A stretch of 64,000 nt of DNA. Origin: Mercurialis annua. Taxonomy: Eukaryota; Streptophyta; Magnoliopsida; Malpighiales; Euphorbiaceae. This document shows, piece after piece, positions 1-12,771 of this stretch; the first letter of the stretch is position 1; the number at the start of each line of letters is the position of its first letter. The stretch covers positions 9,984,501 to 10,048,500 of the forward strand of contig NC_065576.1 in assembly GCF_937616625.2 (NCBI RefSeq), given 5' to 3'. Position numbers and translations under genes: made by a program. Below the pieces are notes generated by a model. It had not been told where the DNA came from, did not search any database, and worked only from the letters and a program-made list of their open reading frames with translations.

Positions 1-1269
1 TGCGTAAATTTTGAAATTTTGAGCAATTAAACATGTTTGTATTTTAAATCACCTTGTGTTTACCTAGTTTTGTGAGATTTTTGAGCCTTATCGAGCATAC
101 TTTTTATGTCTCATTTTATTGTGGTGTGAGTCGATACATGTTAATTTTCTAGAACTTGCCTTGCGTCCACAGTAAAATTGCATTGTAGGTTGAATAATTT
201 GAAAATGATAAATGGCAATTAGGATGACCCATTCTTTAGACCACTTTAAATAGCCTACCCATTGTCCCTTAGTTTAACCAATTTGAGCCTTAGCCATATT
301 TTTGTTGTTTTACACACATTTTACACACTTTACCTTTTCTTATCTCCCTCTTTTCTACCTTATTTTGACTTGACAGACTGATGGATATGCAGGAAACTAG
401 TGTGAGGATGTATAACATTCTCAGCTCATGATATTAGATTGATTATCTCTTGTTTGATATGATTAGTGTTGCCTTTTGAAGTTCAGAAAAAAGAGCGGAA
501 AATAAAAGAGAGCTTGAAAAAGAAAGCAAAGAAGAAAAAAAAGAACAAAAGAAGAAAACTCGGAAAGTTGAGCTTAAAAGATAAAATGCTGAAAATTTGA
601 ATTCAAGGCAATAAAAAGAGAAGAAAACGAGAGTAAATTAGTTGAAGAGCTGAATGTGATTAGTTGTTTAGTTCCAGTTGATGTTTGTCGGTTTGTCAAG
701 TCATTTTTCATCATGTTATTTACCTTTTTCCGTACCCTAACGTAGACCCCATTACAACCCTTTAAAAGTCCATTTTGATCCTTTTTGTTTGACTTAATTT
801 AGTAGTGGAATTGTGAACTATAGGCAAGCTTATGGCAAGATTACATGTATTGATGGGGGAGCTTAATTGTTTACACCTATTACACTTGTGTGCGAGAGAC
901 TACCGTGTGAGGAGTTACTTGGTGATTTCATTATGCAGACTTGTATTTTTGCTCATTTGCTCGGATTTCGTTTGTGTTTTTGAATTGATTGGATTGCCCT
1001 TTGTGATCAATGTAATTTTGAAGTCATGTTTTAATAAGTGTATCTGTGTAGTCTCGGTGTTATTAATTCATGATTTGGCACTAGGCATTGTTATTTGATG
1101 TTATTCTTGCAGTGTTGTTTGGTTTAAAGGTTTAGTGTTGATCAGTTCATTATTTAGGGGGTTGTGAAAGTGCTTTAATTTTGGGATTTCTGACAAAGTG
1201 TGATGATTGGTAATGTGGCATTGTTCTTAAATTGCTTGAGGACAAGCAAAAGGTAAGTGTGAGGATGTT
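1..1269 (+). mobile_element. Internal 3' part of a degenerate LTR retrotransposon
   Basis: No retained protein domain is visible. The stretch has the texture typical of the region between pol and the 3' LTR of large plant Ty3-type or non-autonomous elements: a purine-rich block at about 485-640, then the phrase cttgaggacaagcaaaagg near 1237 leading into a G-rich tract and 'gtgtgaggatgttt' just before the LTR. That phrase recurs next to the 3' LTR in many plant Tat/Athila-like elements (from memory of the family). The element runs off the left edge, so its 5' part is not seen. Confidence 0.55.
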
Positions 1270-2729
1270 TGATAGGAGTAGAAATACTCCTATTTTCTAG
1301 GTACTGTCAGGTCTTTTTATTGTGTATTTGACGTCGAAATCATGTTAGTTGTGGTTCTTATTGTTATGTCCAAGCATTTCAGGTATACGCACGTAAATGG
1401 ATGGTTTTGGAGCTTATTAGAGCGATTTTTGACTTATGAGAGAGCCGGGAAGCGTTTGGAACAAGAAACGAGATCATTTTGGCACAAAGTAAGTAGTGCA
1501 CGTCGTGCACGTAGAGAGCACGTTGAGAGCACGTTGGATTCCAGTGTCCAGAACTGTTGAGATGGGAGAGCACGTCATTGAGCACGACGTGCTTAAAGAA
1601 AATTGGGACCGCACGACGTGCGGTCTAGCTATGCACGTCGTGCGGCTGGAATTTATAGAGGGCATGACGTGCCCTTGACTCCTGCACGTCGTGCGCCGCC
1701 CGTTTAAGGAATGCTGAAAAGTTGATTTTAGCCTCTGTCAGTGGATTTCGACGAATAAAAGACTTGGGTATTATGGGAATTTGACATAACTCGAAGATTA
1801 CAAGAAGACTTAGTATAAATACCTTTCTTAAACGTTGTATTAGGGGTCGCGACTTTGTTTTTGAGATTAGACTATAGTTTATTACAATCTTAGTTTCGTT
1901 CTTCATTATTATAGCTGAATTTTCATTGTTCATTATTAGTTTACTTCAACCAAGGTACGATTGATATTAATTTCATAATTCAGTATTTATTTAATCGCAG
2001 AATGAATTCGTTAATTATTGTTTTTAGTTATTTCATTGTTATGTCTAGCTAAACCCTTCGTTGGGGATCATTAATCGTAATTATGTCTGTCTAATTGAAT
2101 TAGATTTATGGGTTTTTGTTCTTGATGGGTTTTAATTATTGTGCTTAACGCTTAGCCTAAATTGATCACTTAGTCTATGCCATTTGTTTTAGTTTTAGCT
2201 CGAGAGAGTAAAATTGGAATAGAACAATATAATTAAGAACGCAGGAGTTAATTGTGCGAGAGTGAATTAACGAGAGCGGGTTCTTTGAATTTGCTTAACA
2301 ACCATTAAATTGATTTATATATAGGTTAATCATTGTGCGAGAGTGAATAATTAATCTAGTATTAATAAGTTTAATGCTTTTGCCTGTAATTGCTCGAGAG
2401 AGAATTTTAGGTGCTTTAGATTAGTTCGAACCTCATCAGAACAATACAATCCATAACCCAAATCAAGTAAACAGCATAATGAAGATTAATAATCCCTGCC
2501 TTTCCCATTATTGTCAACACACTATTTAAATTACAGCTTTAGTTCACTTTCAATTACAATTGCTAATTTCTGTCTTTTAATTACACAACAAACAAAAACT
2601 ATCTTTTCGGCTATTCGAATCGAGTTCCTTAACTGGTTGTCTTTAGAGCTTTCTCTGTGGGTACGATATCCGGACTTCATAGTCTGTATTACAAGTTGGC
2701 ATACGTACACTTGCGTATTTTTACCAACA
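1270..2729 (+). mobile_element. 3' LTR of the same retrotransposon
   Basis: It begins TGATAGGAG right after the presumed polypurine region and ends near TTACCAACA. The last 100 bases carry the wording typical of the end of such LTRs: 'ctctgtgggtacgatatccggact', then 'ggcatacgtacacttgcg'. The exact right border (CA at 2726, 2729 or 2733) is uncertain because the following sequence is repetitive. No coding capacity is seen. A cluster of palindromes lies in the 5' (U3-like) part at 1496-1697. Confidence 0.55.
1496..1697. repeat. Cluster of GCACGWCGTGC palindromes in the LTR
   Basis: Near-perfect 11-base palindromes GCACG(A/T)CGTGC occur at about 1498-1509, 1582-1592, 1611-1621, 1633-1643 and 1683-1693, with a decayed copy at 1662-1674 and half copies in between (gagcacgtt, gagagcacg). 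Each contains an ACGT core of the kind bound by plant bZIP or bHLH factors, but binding is only an inference. Their position in U3 fits a repeated enhancer element. Confidence 0.6.
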
Positions 2730-3335
2730 TATCATATTATCATATGATTATCACTGCTTCACCTTAGCATGTAATTATCAATGTATCATATTGCATTGAC
2801 ATCTTATTATCATGTTATTATCAGTATCGTATGTAGCAGATTATTATATGATAATGTGATAATACTGCTGGATAATATAAGACAAAATCACATTGTCATA
2901 TGATTATCACTATATCACCTTATCATATGATTATCACAGCTTCACCTTAGCATGTAACATATTGCATTGGCATATTATTATCATGTCATTATCAGTATCG
3001 TATGTAGTAGATTATTAGATGATACTGTGATGATACTTTCACGTACATTATCATCCAATTATCATAACCGTATCATACTTCATTATCATCTAGTTATCAC
3101 ACTGTAGTATTATATGATAATGTTATGATAATAACATGATAATCAGAGGGTTTTTTATCTGCAGTGTTATGATAATGAAATGATAATATAAAAAAAAATA
3201 ACATGATAATCAGAGGCTGTTTTTAATAAAAAAAAACGATTTTCTCTGCAGTGTTATGATACTTACATGATAATGCAGTGATGATACTCATATGATAATC
3301 AAAAGCTGTTTTTTTTTGCAGAAAATCAATTTTTG
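2730..3335. repeat. AT-rich TGATAAT/ATTATCA repeat tract
   Basis: A block beginning 'catatgattatcac' at about 2740 recurs at about 2920 with the same following words (cttcaccttagcatgta, tcagtatcgtatgtag), an imperfect tandem duplication of about 180 bp. From 3110 to 3320 shorter units built on 'tgttatgataat' and 'acatgataatcagagg' repeat. Much of the tract can fold back on itself because TGATAAT and ATTATCA alternate. No ORF is credible here. Confidence 0.6.
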
Positions 3336-4279
3336 TGTATAAAATCGTTTTTAATGCAATTTTTTAGATCTAAAAATGAGAAAATTCAAGAGTAATTTAT
3401 TTAGATCTGAAAATTAAAGCAAATCATATTAATCACCACGAGTTGAGGGAAAATTGCCAAAATTAAATATAAAAAACGGCGGAGCGATGAAAGAACGGCG
3501 ACAAAGCGATGAAAGAACGGCGACAAAGCGATGAAAGAACAGCGGGCGGAGCGATAAAGGAACAGCGACGGAGGCGGAGCAAAGAAAAGAATAAAGAAGC
3601 AAAGAAGAAATAAAAAAGAAGAAAAAAGAAGCAGAGAAGAAGAAGAAGAAGAAGAAGAGAGGAGAGAGGAGAGAGAAAAAGAGAGGGAAATATTAAAAAA
3701 ATGACAGCTATAACATGAGAGTAAGAAAAATATAATTACAGTAAAAAATTAATAAATAGTAAGTATAATTATAATATAAACATGTTTTAGAGTAAAAAAA
3801 TTAAAAAATTAAAATGGTGAGGTATTTTTTCTATCTTTTTCTTATTGAGGTAGGAAATCAAATTATTTTTAAAAATGGAGTATTTATCCTAATTTTCTCA
3901 AAACAATTCAAGTTAAAATGAAACTTGGCTAAATTCAATCAATTGTTTCAGGCTTCAAATTAAATTCAGAGCCATAATTTTCTCCACATGAAAACAGAAA
4001 AAAGTTTAAGATAAGTTAACATACTTGGCTTTACTGAAACCAAATTTCTATATCCAATGAGTTTTCAATTTTATTTTAGGCTTATAAAAGTTAGCAGCCT
4101 CACAGAAGAGGTATTTTATAAAACTTCTGATACAAACAATTGAACATATCGAACAAGTTCAAATTGACGTAACATAAAACTTATATTTATTCTATCGATA
4201 GTTAGTATCATCAATATACTTCTATGATCCCATAAACACAAGAAATCCATCCTTCGGAAAAGAAAATGTAGTGCAATGT
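3336..4279. other. Intergenic: short minisatellite, GA-rich tract, AT-rich DNA
   Basis: At 3473-3560 a unit of about 23 bases, containing 'aaagcgatgaaagaacggcg', is repeated about four times with decay. At 3590-3700 there is a long purine (GA/GAA) tract. The rest to 4279 is AT-rich without supported coding sequence. The right end lies close to the 3' UTR of the minus-strand MIC60 gene. Confidence 0.5.
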
Positions 4280-4499
4280 GAGCCTCACGAAACAAAAATT
4301 TATTCATGGAGGTATGCAAAATGTACACAATTTTTTGGCGTCATGAGTCGATAACTCTTGCAGAACTCTAGTAATTTGGTGTGGCAGAATGAAACTCATT
4401 GTCATCATTTCTGTGTGGGTAATTTTATCACAAAAAAGAAATACCTCAAGCTTGAAAATCAGTTTTGCTTGTAATGCTAAATCGATGATGCTGACATTA

Positions 4500-7400
4500 T
4501 TATTGTGTAAGGCTGATGCAGGCAGCATATGACTGAAGTACAGTTAAAGCTTGTTCTGTAATAGCTCTATTCTTTGCTTGTCTCACCCAATCGCCTGCTA
4601 TTCCCTCTGCCTCGCTGCCTCTTAGTCCTTCTTGAAGAGCATTAGCTGCTTCAGCAAGCTTTCCGTCTGCTAAGAAACTCTCAACTCTACTAATGACAGA
4701 TTCAATGCCATCGCCAGATGGGTCGACTTCTTTCAACTGCGACAAAAACAATTTCAACATACTTTACTACCAAGCAATTTAGTTAATTAACTGCGCCCTG
4801 GTAAAGGGTATTTCAGCAAATAGGTTAAATATTCGGAATATAACATCAGATTTTCATACCCTCAACCAGGAAGCAATGTGTGCCGTAGCATGTGCCAATA
4901 TGCCACCACCACCAGGTGGGATTAGAATGTAGTGCCGCAACGTCCCTTTCAAGGCATTGAACTGAGAGAAAAATTGGAGATTAGTGAATAAAGAAGAGAG
5001 GACGTTTTTAATGCATTTGAGAACTAGTACAGCAGCAACGAGGGCAATGAAATTATATGAATGCCAATAGACATGCCATACTAGACACACAGTTTACAGA
5101 ACTATGAAACTAACTAGTAATAAGTCATTTTCTTAATCTATGGAAAAGAAATTGTAATGAAATAAAAATCGAAAAGTCAATCTAAAAGAATCACTATCTA
5201 CATAAAGTCATCATTATCTTTTTGTTGTTTCCGTGTCTTCTGGAATATTGGTGGCGGTGCATTTAAATCTTCAACACCTTCTTTAGAGAAGAGAAAAGGG
5301 ACCAACTTTTGGCTATGCCTCAACTATTTACTAGCATTTGTGTTTAAAGATACCATCAAATAACTTGCCTTTTGGTTTAACTGCAACAGGGTATCTGTGC
5401 CATTGGACCGAGTTTCTTCGGGGAGGGTTGATAAGACCAAATGAATAAGAGAATCTTTATCAATGCCTTCTAGATAGGTGTTTAAAGCATCAAGCTCTTG
5501 CTGAATTGGAAGGCCTTTGGAGAGTGCATCTTCTAAAGCGAGTGCTCCCTGCAATCAGCATGGAAGATGTCAATTTTCCAGCTAGACCAAAAAGGTCAGT
5601 TTAGGAAAGACAATAGTGACACAAGTGAAAACACGTTAAAAAGAGTAACAAATAAACTGATAGAAAGGTTACTACCAAAGCAAGCTTGTGAACAGAATGA
5701 ATCTGGCGAGCCTCTTCAGAACGAGCGTAGAATGCCATACACAAGGCATTAATCTGCAAAAGCACCAGAATTCTGACTAACTGATTATGGAGCAATCCAT
5801 GGCATTACATGATAATTGTTTGAAAGAAATAAAATGCATAAAGCAAATATGAAGCAAAAACAAATTTATAACAAATAAACATAATGAGAAATACGAGTTA
5901 CTAATCAGAATGAAGCGTTTAAACTTTAACGTTCAATTTTAACATTTTCTCGGCAATTTTTCAGTAGCGCCATGTGGAAACCAGAAAATGGATTACTCCT
6001 GTATACTGCACTTAGAAGGGAGTGACTTATACTTAATATTCAATACAAGCAAAGCAGAATATCTGGAGCTTCATGTGCTGTAACATACTAACCTTGTCAG
6101 AATTAGCAAAAGGACAGGGTACATGCAAGCGGTTGATTGATAATTTGCCGACTTAAAACGTATGTTGCTAATCTATACTGAATGTTATTCATTCCACTAT
6201 TTTTTTACAAAAAGTTTCTGACACCTAATACTTATTATAGTGGCATTTGGTTTTATGTCTTAGTTCCTGTGTTCCCAATAACTCTGTTCCCAATTGAATT
6301 TACTTTAGTATAACAAAACACATAGATATAGAGCATTTGACCCCCCTTAGGATCCTTCAGCTTCATTATAAGTTATACACATAAAAAGAACAGGGCGAAT
6401 TTGCATGTGAAAACAAAATGCAGTCATCAACTATTATGCATTTGTTCATATTCCTAGTCCTACAAGGCTACAACAAGAATACAGTTCCATAAGTGCTATT
6501 TCTTTTTGCAGTCCAGAGCAAGCACTTCAATTAATAAGTTTTTCTTCTTACTTATAACCATTAACAAGGTTCCACCTTAGAACCTCTCTTGTTCTTTTCA
6601 GTAATTTCCTCCACTAAAACCAATAGAATATTTCAAAGAATCATATGGGACGATTAAAATACAGAATTTGCATAGAAGAGTTAAAACTCGTATCAACATA
6701 AAAGAATTAATTATATTTCCAAATGACTCGAGCAGGTATCTTACATTGAGATTAGCTTCAGCCATTTTTTCAATCTGTGCAGCCTTCTCACTAGCAACTG
6801 CAGCAGTCAATTCTGCTTTGGCTAGCTCCTGAAGCTTTTTCAAAGTCGTTTCTGCTTCACTTTCCTTGCAATTTTAATAGAATAGAGTTATCACTTAATA
6901 AGTTGTCATGTGATGGAATAGGGCCTATAAATTTACTACATTATCTTACACTGGAAAACACAAAAGAGAATATGTCTACCTTCTGTTCAAGTTCTATCTT
7001 AAGTTTTTCTTCCATTTTTTCTTGGAGTGTTCTGATGGCAGCTGCTGCTTTTGCTCTCTCTCTTTTTATTTCCTGAAATGCTGATTTGGTTACATATGAT
7101 ACCAAATTGCGGGAAGGTGTTAAATTGATTTCTTGTTCGTGGAGGTCATGCTTACTCATCCGTATGATTTAGAATCTGCTATAAGAAAATCAAGAATATG
7201 CAAATAGACATTTATACAACCTTATCAAGCATTGCAGCCTCTTCTGCACGCATGAGTTCCCTAGCCCTTGCGTCTCTTAATTCCTTTTCATACTTCTCCT
7301 AAATTCATAAGAGAATCAGCAGGAATAATGGGGAATAAGAATACAGAACATGCATCAACAACGTGACGTGAGTATATTGTTCTAGTAAATGAAGGAGTCC

Positions 7401-9786
7401 TACTTTTATCGCTCTTTTCTCATCAGCAAAGGCACGGGCATCCAACTCTGCTTGCCTCTTTTCAGCAGCATGAATTGCTTGAAGAAAACTCATAACCAAT
7501 TTTCCATCATCTGTAACATAACCATCATTCAATTCCCCTATGGAACCATCAGCCTATTATTTCAAAGAATCAAAATTTAGTGTTAGCATCAGTGTCATTT
7601 TTATTTGTGTTTGTATTAGTGAAATTGACTATTCCTCACTGAATGAAATATGAGCATGCTCAAAATAGCAGCACATGATGCTTATATTAACCTGTTCTTC
7701 AAGGATCTCTGTTGCGGTGCTTTCTTCATTCCTATCCTTGAGATGATAAGACTCGAGTAAACTTGTATCTTCCACAGCATCGCCAACTGTAGACTGCAAT
7801 AAAGGAATACTGTTAACATTATTTTATTAACCCGAGTAGAATAGCATAGCAACGTCAAGAATGATATCCATGGAAAATAAGTTCAGTAACCTGGGAACAT
7901 CACCATTAAACTTTCTACTTATTCATGATAGGTGCATTCCCTGTCACAACTAGATATGCAAATACAGACCATCATTTGGTTTAGTGGGTTTTCCATAGAA
8001 GAGGTGTATAACCCCTAGTTTTCAAACCCAAAATTCTTTATATCAATCATAATTCCATATATGCCTGCATACACTGCAACCTAGACTGACAATAGGATAT
8101 GAAAAATATTACAAAATTAATTTCTCAAGTTTCCAACTTTAAAAGAAGAGCAATTGTTAGGCAGATATCCTTCTCTCTGAAACAGACTTTGGTTAAATTT
8201 AGGATTTGTGCTAACATGGTTGGAAAAAAATAAACTATACGGCAAGAAGCCTCCTCATAGATCCTTTTTCCATTTAGGTTACCAGGGCAATTCATGCAAT
8301 GGTTTCTGCACAAAGACCAGGCACAATACAGCCATCTAAAGGAAAATGCCTTGTTCATTTCTTGATATATTGTTTCTTAATTTTCCATTTTCAAGATAAG
8401 AAAAATAAGTTTCCAAGTAAATGAAATGGACGGGACTATAAAATCTAACATTAACTCTTATGTTCGATAGTGAAATGTTTAGAAAGTAAATCAAAAATTA
8501 TTAAAAAATTGCAATGCCCTCTGAAGTCACATATTAAAAGAGCATGAAGCTAGAAAATTGACTTAGATATATGCAACTGCTAAATTACCTTTGAACTACT
8601 GTCTGTGGCAAGTTGCTGAGATGCCACTGCTTCCATGTTATATTTATCAGCAGCAACATTCACCTGATTTTGTATTTCAGAAACATGAACTCCCTCACTT
8701 GTTTCTCCAGTAGATTTTGATGTTTGGGAAATTTCTGGTTGTTGTTCATGCTGAACAGCAATTGAGTCATCTTCTTTTGGCACAACAGATTTTTCTTGAA
8801 TGTAAGGCGTTTTTGTTTCACTCGGCGCTTCATGAGGATGAACATCTGACTGTAATTCAACCCTCTTCTCAGCCTCAACATGAGAAATATCATCATGAAT
8901 TTCAGCCTTCTGCTTAGTTTCAACATGGGGAATATCAATAGGAGCTTCAACCTTCTGCTGACCTTCAAAATGAGGGAGGTCTATCTGAGTTTCAACCTTT
9001 TGAACAGTCTGATCTGCTTCGTGACTTAATTTTACAGGCTCTTCACTAGTGGTTGAAGGCAGTTGCTCTTCCAATAACTTGGTTTCCTTTTCATCTTTAA
9101 AATCACTTCCAACTTTAACTGAATTTTTCTCCTTTCTACCAATAAACTGGTCTAAATAACCCAATTCATACGCTGAGTAAACACCACCAACAAAAGCAAC
9201 TCCAAAGATAATAGGCAAATAATTATTTAATTTGGGCTGTTTGCCACTAGAACCAGGTTTAGGATTTGCATTCTGCTGAGATGAGGTTGAAAACTCGTTC
9301 CTTATAGAAAGTAATGAAGGTAGCGGCTGCAATTACACGGTATACCGCATAAAAACAATTACTTAAATAAATACAATCATCGATAATCAGTAAAAAAATA
9401 ACAACTATATGTACACCCATATCAAACACCATTATCATATAACTTTCCGAAAATTACTAAGTTCGATTAATGCAAGTACGGAATTAGAAACACATTGAAA
9501 AGCTAAAAATTATCAACAATGACCTAATCCCAGTGAAATGCAGAAATTAGTCAATAATTTATCCCCATTAATTACATACCTGAGATGTATCTCGCCTTGG
9601 GATTCTCCAAACTGACCGACGAGAGGATAGTTCCAAAATTGACCTGCAATAAACAATGGCAGTAATGTTCATATGAGTAAAGAAGCAAAAGCCCTAAAAA
9701 CACAATCACTTTTCAAGTCAAAGACAAAATCGGAAACGATAAATAAATTAACCAAATGTAATGTGAAGTGGGCACCTTCGAAGCAT
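4500..9786 (-). CDS. MIC60: MIC60/mitofilin, MICOS complex subunit
   Basis: Mic60 is the core inner-membrane subunit of MICOS; it shapes crista junctions and contacts the outer membrane. Exons in transcript order are 9786-9776, 9643-9580, 9326-8589, 7793-7692, 7553-7404, 7298-7221, 7072-6980, 6864-6745, 5753-5676, 5548-5369, 4961-4860 and 4736-4500, giving 650 aa. The tiny first exon (MLRR) joins in phase to SILELSSRRS, an Arg/Ser-rich presequence. One membrane segment lies at about residues 60-77 (YLPIIFGVAFVGGVYSAY). An acidic linker with decayed 15-17-aa repeats (about 145-205) follows, then a Glu/Lys/Ala coiled coil (about 325-450) and the conserved mitofilin domain (about 450-650, including PPGGGGILAHATAH). 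Every junction keeps frame. The intron after exon 10 starts with GC (AAAG|GCAAGT), a GC-AG intron. Total length agrees with plant MIC60 as I recall it. Confidence 0.95.
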
Positions 9787-10038
9787 CGTTTTTGGTATAC
9801 AATTTTGCTGTAGAGGGAGCGGAATTGGTGTCAGTGAAGGTGTTCGATGAAATGACTGAGAGAAAACCAGAGGCTAAGCTATTGACATTGAATATTAATG
9901 AATCGTGTGTTGGTCAGCGTAAATAATTATTGAGCCGTCTGATCTTATGGAAGTGAAGAGCGATATTTTCCGGCGGGTGCCGGTATAAAGGGTGACTGAG
10001 AGAGAGATGGCCGGCTCGGTCGAGTGAACGATTATTTA
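9787..10038 (-). promoter_or_regulatory. MIC60 5' UTR and proximal promoter region
   Basis: This is the non-coding stretch directly upstream of the MIC60 start codon, before the Helitron border at 10039. It is less AT-rich than the spacer beyond it, as expected of a leader. I could not place a transcription start. MIC60 and ACINUS are transcribed divergently from this side. Confidence 0.4.
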
Positions 10039-11092
10039 TTTATACTATATATAAAAGCACGGATGGGGGACAGACACTTTTACATTAATACCCTTAATAT
10101 TATTTTAACTATTATTATAAATAATCAATAAAATTATAGTTCTAATACAACTCATAAGATATTTTCTATTCCTATAAAATCTCTAATTAATCTCTTCTAT
10201 TCCTACAAAATCTATAATTAATCTCTTAATAATTTATTTTAATGTCTTTTTATTAGCTTAATTTAATTTTTTTATTAACTTAATAATTATCTTTAATCCC
10301 AATTATAAGCAATATAAACAGTGCACACTTTTATTAAAACCCAAATATTAGGCTTTAGTTATAATTGTACCTTATAATCCTACTTCTAATGCAATTCCTA
10401 CACTTCTACCCAATTCCTATACTAACTTACGGTTTACCTCTAGACTTAATTATAATTATAAATTCCATTATAGCATCTAATCCTATTTCTACAAATTCTA
10501 AATATTCTCATCAATCGTGTTGAAAATCTACTGCTAAAAATATATTTAGTTCTATTTAATTAATTATTAATTTAATAAATAAATTTATTTCAATTATATC
10601 ATACAATCGTATTTTATTTTAATAATTAGTCTTAGATAATCATAAAAAAACGAATTGAATATCACATGAAACACAATTATTAATTGGATTAATTAACATC
10701 CTCTCTTGAAATAACAAAAGACTTTTTGTTGAATTTTTTTGTTTTTTGCTGTTAAAAAGAGGCCAAGACCAAAAGATTAACAAGTTTTACACAATTTAGG
10801 AATAGAAACACCATCCATAATGATCCTAGAGCACTAGAACATTATATATTAGTTATCATTAAACTAAAGATAAATTCGTGAAATTTTTTTCTTGAAAAAT
10901 AGCAATCAAATCAATTTTAACCAAAAAAAGTCCACACCTACATTATTATGTACAAATTATTAATAAGTGATTAAATAAACTAATTTAATATATAAATAAA
11001 ATATATTGATATAATTAATAATAAATTAAATTAATGCATAAATTGACGAGTTAAATTACGAGCCACGTGCATAGCACGTAATGCGAAACTAG
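10039..11092 (+). mobile_element. Non-autonomous Helitron, about 1.05 kb
   Basis: The left end reads TTTATACTATATATAAAAGC after a host A, close to the plant Helitron 5' end TCTATACTATATATAAAAG with the second base changed. The right end has the hairpin ACGTGC-ATA-GCACGT (11065-11079), nine bases, then CTAG (11089-11092) followed by host T. This is the hairpin-then-CTRR end that defines Helitrons. The interior is AT-rich and encodes nothing. It lies in the divergent MIC60-ACINUS spacer. Confidence 0.8.
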
Positions 11093-11095
11093 TTT

Positions 11096-11454
11096 CTTAA
11101 AAACTACTCACCTTATAACTTTTTTTTATTTATATCATGACCAACGAAAATTTTTAATTGTACCCTATTTTTTATTTTTATGTTTCATCTCTATCTAATG
11201 AGTTCAATTGACCTATTTTCTTTAAAAAGAATATAAATTAGTCCTTCATTTTTAACCTATATTCTGATAAAACGTTAATGTTAATCATTTATGTATCTTG
11301 TTTTTAATAATTTCATCCTTAAAATAATTAAATTATTAAAAAATTTAATTTTGGGGTACAAATGAAACAAAAAAATCGAAAATAGGGTACAATTGAAAAT
11401 GTTCCTATGTCATGATATAAATGAAAAAAAATTATAAGGTGGGTGGTTTTTAAG
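11096..11454. mobile_element. MITE with long terminal inverted repeats
   Basis: The left end (cttaaaaactactcacctta) is the inverse of the right end (aaggtgggtggtttttaag). The inverted arms run for about 80 bases each and include 'gtaccctattttt' and its complement. The interior is short and non-coding. Arm length and AT-rich text match the Mutator-like MITEs near the right end of this window, for example 60964-61585. Confidence 0.65.
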
Positions 11455-12639
11455 TAATTAGGCCATTTATTTATTTTTAGTCCTCGAGATAATTAGTTAA
11501 TTGCTGCTATTAATCCAGACATTGAAAAAGAGCATTTTTAACCCCTTTACGTTTAGGTTATTGCACGAAACAGATTAGAATGCAGATTCCATCAATTACT
11601 TAATTAGTGAAAGTCAGCAGTGGCCATAAGATCATGTGAATTAAAAATTAAAACACATAACCTTAATTAAGAAAAGTTGACTGTAAATTTTGGAAAGTGG
11701 ATAAACTTTGACGAATATATCAAATTCAACAACATTTAAAAGTTGATAATACAGTGATTGACGATTTGTTCATGTTAATCATTCGATATTTTCGTTTTAA
11801 TGAAAATAAAAGAATAAAAAAGAAGATCTTTTGTTGATTGATTTTAAAGGAAACTGTAACATCATAATAGAAAATTATTCACAACATATCATTTGATTTT
11901 GAATATTTTAACTCAAACAATTAACTCCAAAAACATTTAGATTTCGAGAGCAACTTTCATTAGAAGTGAACACCCTCATTCAAATAAATGAGAAGTTTTA
12001 CAAAGCAATTTAATTATTTCCCCTCATCACATAAAATATTTTTCAAATTTAATGCAAAAAATAATACAATAGATTTACCATTTACTGAAAAATTAGCATA
12101 TAAAGCATTTTTTTTTTTCATAATGGATTTCATATCAAATCAAAATTATCTACCCATATTCAATTTATATAATTATTAACTCCACTAAAATTTGATGATA
12201 AATTCATACAACACTTTCAGGTTTCATCAAGATAAATTAACAATTACACAGATATGTAAAAGTGATGATAATTCAGCTTTAATTAAAAAAATAGTGAATT
12301 TCTAAAAGAAGAACTTGGAACAGATATATCATTGTGTCATTATCACAGAGGCATCGTTCAGTTTAAAGAGGTGTTTTTGTACTATAAATAACATTAACAT
12401 TTAATTAGAATATAAATTTAAAATAAAGTATTATTTTAAATTTTTTTCAAATAAAAAAATGTCGATTTAACTTTTTAGAGTAAAGATAAAATATAAAAAC
12501 CCAAAATGTGATATAATTGACATAAGTCATGGTAATGAAAAAAATATATTTTTAAATAAAAAAAATACATTTATTAATAGATTATAAATGTTCAAGATTA
12601 ATTTTGGGCTGGCTAAAGGAGGCCCATAAAGACATTAAG
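11455..12639. other. AT-rich intergenic DNA, nothing recognised
   Basis: No coding region, RNA gene or clear transposon border was found. Composition is strongly AT with homopolymer runs. A stretch near 12370-12560 resembles an internal part of the MITE family at 60964-61585 (ACTATAAATAACATTAA and similar wording), so old element remnants are likely. Confidence 0.4.
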
Positions 12640-12751
12640 GGAACCTCTCTATTCTCTTCCCCTAACCTATTGCAGTTTTCCTAACCCTAAACACAGCAGC
12701 GCCGTTCATGTTCCTCTTCATCTGATTTTTGGTCTCCGATTGCTAAAAAAA
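12640..12751 (+). promoter_or_regulatory. ACINUS promoter edge and 5' UTR exon with telo-box
   Basis: A telo-box (AACCCTAAA, 12683-12691) sits in a CT-rich leader, the usual arrangement in plant genes of the translation and RNA-processing class. A good donor (AAAAAAG|GTACGC) follows at 12751/12752 and an acceptor (TGTGTAG|GATTG) at about 13043. I infer a non-coding first exon and a leader intron of about 290 bp. Confidence 0.5.
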
Positions 12752-12771
12752 GGTACGCCTTTTCCAAATTT

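Noticed and set aside
832..1098. 88-codon Cys/Leu-rich ORF
   Set aside because: Lies in the non-coding 3' part of a retrotransposon; no recognisable domain.
2730..3335. CRISPR-like array
   Set aside because: Repeats are AT-rich, unequal and without unique spacers, in a plant nuclear context.
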